Origin: Fidelibacterota bacterium
GTDB lineage: Bacteria > Fidelibacterota > Marinisomatia > Marinisomatales > UBA1611
Direction: 5' to 3'
Assembly: GCA_015658495.1 (NCBI GenBank)
Contig: DQOT01000143.1
Location: forward strand, 1-6,908
Length of the DNA stretch: 6,908 nucleotides
Part shown: positions 4,345-6,908 of the stretch, piece by piece
How positions within the stretch are numbered: the first letter of the stretch is position 1
Layout of the letters: each line of letters opens with the position of its first letter
Position numbers and translations under genes: made by a program
Notes under the pieces: model-generated
Told to the model about the DNA's origin: nothing
Databases searched by the model: none
The model's input: the letters and a program-made list of their open reading frames with translations, nothing else

Positions 4345-6908
4345 ATGATCAATACGAAATACTTAAGAATTCTACTCACTTGCTTTATACCTACCGTTTG
4401 CCTAGCTGACCTTGCCAGCCCGACTCCGTTTAAAGCTACTCAGCCCAATGGGATTGAAATTGAAATTTATAATCGGGGGAATTATCTCCAAGGGTGGCAT
4501 GAATACCATGAATGGACCATTGTCCAAAACATTGAAGGCTGGTGGGTCTTCGCCGCAGGAAATGTTGGCTTTCAACTCATCCCATCAAATTTAAAAGTTG
4601 GGATTGATCCTGAGCCCAATCCGCTTTCATCTTCAATTCAAAAAGGGATCCGCCCGGATCGCCGTGTTCTCGAAGATGATGCTCCCATTCCAGATTTACA
4701 GTCTGCAAGAACGGATACATTCCATGTCCCCTTAATATTGATCGAGTTCCCTGATGCCCCGGCAACATACGATTCTGTCGATTTTGAAATGATCATGAAT
4801 CAACCGGGATACTCTCATTTGAATTATGATAATACAGGCAGCTTTCGGGATTTTTACCAGGAAATTTCTTATGGGCAATTCCTACCCATTTCGGAAGTAG
4901 GCAATTGGATCACCGCACCTTTCGACCACAATTATTATGGCTATAACAATCCCAACGGATGGAATCATGTAAGGCAATTGGTACGAGCCATGGTGGACTC
5001 ATTGGAAGCGCAGGGATTTGATTGGTCACAATATGATAATGACAATGATGGCTATGTGGATGCACTGAATTTACTTCACCAGGGTGAAGGTGCTGAACAG
5101 GGAGATCATTCCAATATCTGGTCTCACAAATCAAGCCTGGGAAACCTATCAGTGACTTATGATGGTGTCACCATCAGTAGTTATACCATGAATCCGGAAA
5201 TCCAAAGCGGCAACATTGTTGCTATTGGTGTTTTGGCCCATGAATTTGGCCATGCGTTGGGACTCCCGGATTTATATGACACAGATTATTCTTCAACCGG
5301 CGCCGGCAAATTGGCGCTCATGGGGAGCGGTGCATGGGGAACTAGTGGGAATTCACCTTGGTATCCGGCCACTATGGTTGGCTGGTGTAAAAATGAATTG
5401 GGGTGGGTGAATGTTGTTGAAATGATTGATGACACGGATGGGATTTCTTTACAGCAATCCTATTCTAATAATACAATTATTAAGGTAGATCATCCCCAAG
5501 CCACAGCAGAATATTGGCTCATTGAAAATCGCCAAAAAATTGGGTCCGATACGCTCATGCCCGCACCGGGTTTGGCCATCTGGCACATCAATGACAATAT
5601 CGCCCAGGGTTGGTCACCAAATGCTAATGAGCCTTATTACGGGATTGGACTGGAACAGGCTGACGGCCAATTTGCTTTGGAAAATGGCGGACCGAGCGAT
5701 GGCGGGGATGTGTTTCCCGGCGATTCGGATAATCGTGAATTCAGTCATTCATCAACACCAAGTACCACCAGCCTATATGGGGTAGCATCCATGCTGCGGG
5801 TTGATAATATTTCTGATCCGGGTGAATTCATGACCTTCGATGTGGAATATGGAGAAATCATTTTAGCAACAGCCTTCATATATGATGGCTCCGGTGTTGC
5901 AAATAATGAGGGTATGTTCTCGATTGGCATTAGCAATGAAATGGGTTTGGGTGAATTGGAATTCGAACTCAATTTTAATCCAAATGTACCGGATATTATT
6001 CAGGTAGCACCGACAGAGCGAACAAGCTATGATTCTGTTATTTTCAATGATCATACCGTCACACTTGTAAATCCTGTTATTTCTCCAGGATCAGGAGCTA
6101 TTTTGGATTTGACTTTATTGAATAATACCGGTGTTGAAACGGATGTGACTGTTTCCTTTGATTATTGTCTTGCCTTTACGGATAATAATGTTGAAGTGGG
6201 CATAACAACAACAGACGAGGCAACTTATCATATTGATGCTCTGGACCAATTTTTTAATATCCAGGACGGAACCGGCACAGCGGGCGGCGGTGCTTCCTAT
6301 GTTGTTTCACTTTATAACACGGTTCCCATTCCAATGACTGTGTTTCAATTATCCAATTCCCCCGGTTTGCTCACCCCCAGCGATGAGCCCTTCGAAGACA
6401 GCAACGAAAATGGTGAATATGATGAAGGTGAACCGTTCACAGATTGGAATGAAAATGAAATTTGGTCGCCCATGATTGAGCCCATTGATCTGGATGAAAC
6501 CTGGGAATATGACTTTACACTTAACGGAATCGATTTGACCGTGGGATTATTTAATTGGCCAACGCCTTTAATTACAGGGTTACATAATTTATTTCGTGTG
6601 AATTGTGCTGTGAGCACGGAAGCCCAATTGAATCAGGAAATTGCTGTAGTTACAAATGTGATGATTCTTCTCGATGCTTGGGGCCATGAAGGCGTTCCAT
6701 TTGTAAATGGTGAAGGTATGGTCACCATTGATGACGTTTTATCTACGGATGAATCTACCCAATTCCCAACTGAATTTTCCATCAATCGAATTTATCCGAA
6801 TCCGTTCAATCCTGTTTCAACAATTCATTTTACTATAGAGACGACTGGCCAAACGTCTCTGCAAATTTTTAATTTAAAAGGACAATTGATCGAAACATTG
6901 ATCAATGA
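4345..6908 (+). CDS. Secreted M6-family zinc metalloprotease with T9SS type A sorting domain (3' end missing)
   Basis: This is an extracellular zinc endopeptidase of the immune-inhibitor-A-like M6 family. Residues 1-21 are a signal peptide (MINTKYLRILLTCFIPTVCLA). Residues about 25-110 match the N-terminal region usual in these proteins (QPNGIEIEIYNRG, then WHEYHEWTIVQNIEGWWVFA). The catalytic domain spans about 125-503: zinc motif HEFGHALGLPD with His299, Glu300, His303 and the third-ligand candidate Asp309, a Met-turn-like LMGSGAWG with Met326, and the family's closing segment DNISDPGEFMTFDVEYG. Residues about 505-632 and 640-800 look like beta-sandwich modules, the first cohesin-like, the second interrupted by two calcium-loop-like repeats (685-707). 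The T9SS type A domain begins at 813 (INRIYPNPFNP) and is cut at residue 854, so perhaps 35-45 residues are missing. An in-frame TAA at 4333-4335 leaves ATG 4345 as the first usable start; AGAGA upstream is at most a weak ribosome site. T9SS cargo is released or anchored at the cell surface after tail removal. The substrate is unknown. Confidence 0.94.
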   Translation, partial: MINTKYLRILLTCFIPTVCLADLASPTPFKATQPNGIEIEIYNRGNYLQGWHEYHEWTIVQNIEGWWVFAAGNVGFQLIPSNLKVGIDPEPNPLSSSIQKGIRPDRRVLEDDAPIPDLQSARTDTFHVPLILIEFPDAPATYDSVDFEMIMNQPGYSHLNYDNTGSFRDFYQEISYGQFLPISEVGNWITAPFDHNYYGYNNPNGWNHVRQLVRAMVDSLEAQGFDWSQYDNDNDGYVDALNLLHQGEGAEQGDHSNIWSHKSSLGNLSVTYDGVTISSYTMNPEIQSGNIVAIGVLAHEFGHALGLPDLYDTDYSSTGAGKLALMGSGAWGTSGNSPWYPATMVGWCKNELGWVNVVEMIDDTDGISLQQSYSNNTIIKVDHPQATAEYWLIENRQKIGSDTLMPAPGLAIWHINDNIAQGWSPNANEPYYGIGLEQADGQFALENGGPSDGGDVFPGDSDNREFSHSSTPSTTSLYGVASMLRVDNISDPGEFMTFDVEYGEIILATAFIYDGSGVANNEGMFSIGISNEMGLGELEFELNFNPNVPDIIQVAPTERTSYDSVIFNDHTVTLVNPVISPGSGAILDLTLLNNTGVETDVTVSFDYCLAFTDNNVEVGITTTDEATYHIDALDQFFNIQDGTGTAGGGASYVVSLYNTVPIPMTVFQLSNSPGLLTPSDEPFEDSNENGEYDEGEPFTDWNENEIWSPMIEPIDLDETWEYDFTLNGIDLTVGLFNWPTPLITGLHNLFRVNCAVSTEAQLNQEIAVVTNVMILLDAWGHEGVPFVNGEGMVTIDDVLSTDESTQFPTEFSINRIYPNPFNPVSTIHFTIETTGQTSLQIFNLKGQLIETLIN
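6397..6465 (+). repeat. Two EF-hand-loop-like repeats inserted in the protease C-terminal half
   Basis: Protease residues 685-707 read DSNENGEYDEGEP and, 15 residues after the first Asp, DWNENEIWSP. The first copy has all the calcium-ligand positions of an EF-hand loop. The second lacks the Asp expected at position 9 (Ser) and is probably weaker. The insert interrupts the second beta-sandwich-like region, upstream of the T9SS tail. It closely resembles the repeats in the lipoprotein and receptor encoded on the other strand. Confidence 0.72.
6781..6908 (+). other. T9SS type A C-terminal sorting domain (truncated by the window edge)
   Basis: Protease residues 813-854 begin INRIYPNPFNP, continue with STIHFTI and then LQIFNLKGQLIETLIN. 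This is the expected order of a type A sorting tail: the YPNPFNP entry motif, strands, then a K-G-x-L-(I/V)-x-T-L segment. Such tails direct cargo through the T9SS translocon and are normally cleaved at the surface. The usual length is about 75-90 residues, so roughly half is visible. The NPFNP form is typical of FCB phyla outside classical Bacteroidota. Confidence 0.9.

Overview
The window looks like chromosomal DNA from an uncultured marine-type member of the FCB superphylum outside the classical Bacteroidota. Candidatus Marinimicrobia (Neomarinimicrobiota, SAR406) is the best guess; Calditrichota or a related phylum is the alternative. Three signs point there: a C-terminal type IX secretion (T9SS) sorting domain beginning YPNPFNP, a TonB-dependent receptor with an N-terminal carboxypeptidase-regulatory-like domain, and Asp/Asn/Gly repeats of the form D-x-N-x-N-G-x-W-D-x-G-E, which I recall as common in that group. 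The assignment rests on pattern memory, not on a search.

Layout: three protein genes fill almost the whole window. On the minus strand, a 756-residue predicted outer-membrane lipoprotein of no recognised family (1978..4248) comes first in transcription order. Its stop overlaps the start of a TonB-dependent outer-membrane receptor (1981 down to 1), which runs off the left edge with 660 residues visible. On the plus strand, reading away from the lipoprotein gene across a 96-base divergent spacer, is a secreted M6-family zinc metalloprotease (4345 to the right edge). It carries beta-sandwich-like domains and ends in a T9SS type A sorting domain cut by the window edge. I see no RNA gene, mobile element, CRISPR array or recognisable intrinsic terminator. 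There is no gene-free stretch longer than about 100 bases.

How they may work together (inference): all three products carry an export signal and should act at or outside the outer membrane. The lipoprotein and receptor are almost certainly co-translated and could form a two-part uptake or surface complex, although gene order and family differ from SusC/SusD. The protease could supply peptides, but divergent orientation alone does not prove a shared pathway. The most striking feature is that all three proteins contain the same roughly 15-residue repeat, which fits the calcium-coordinating positions (1, 3, 5, 6, 9, 12) of an EF-hand loop. It occurs as seven tandem copies in the lipoprotein, two in a probable surface loop of the receptor and two in the protease.
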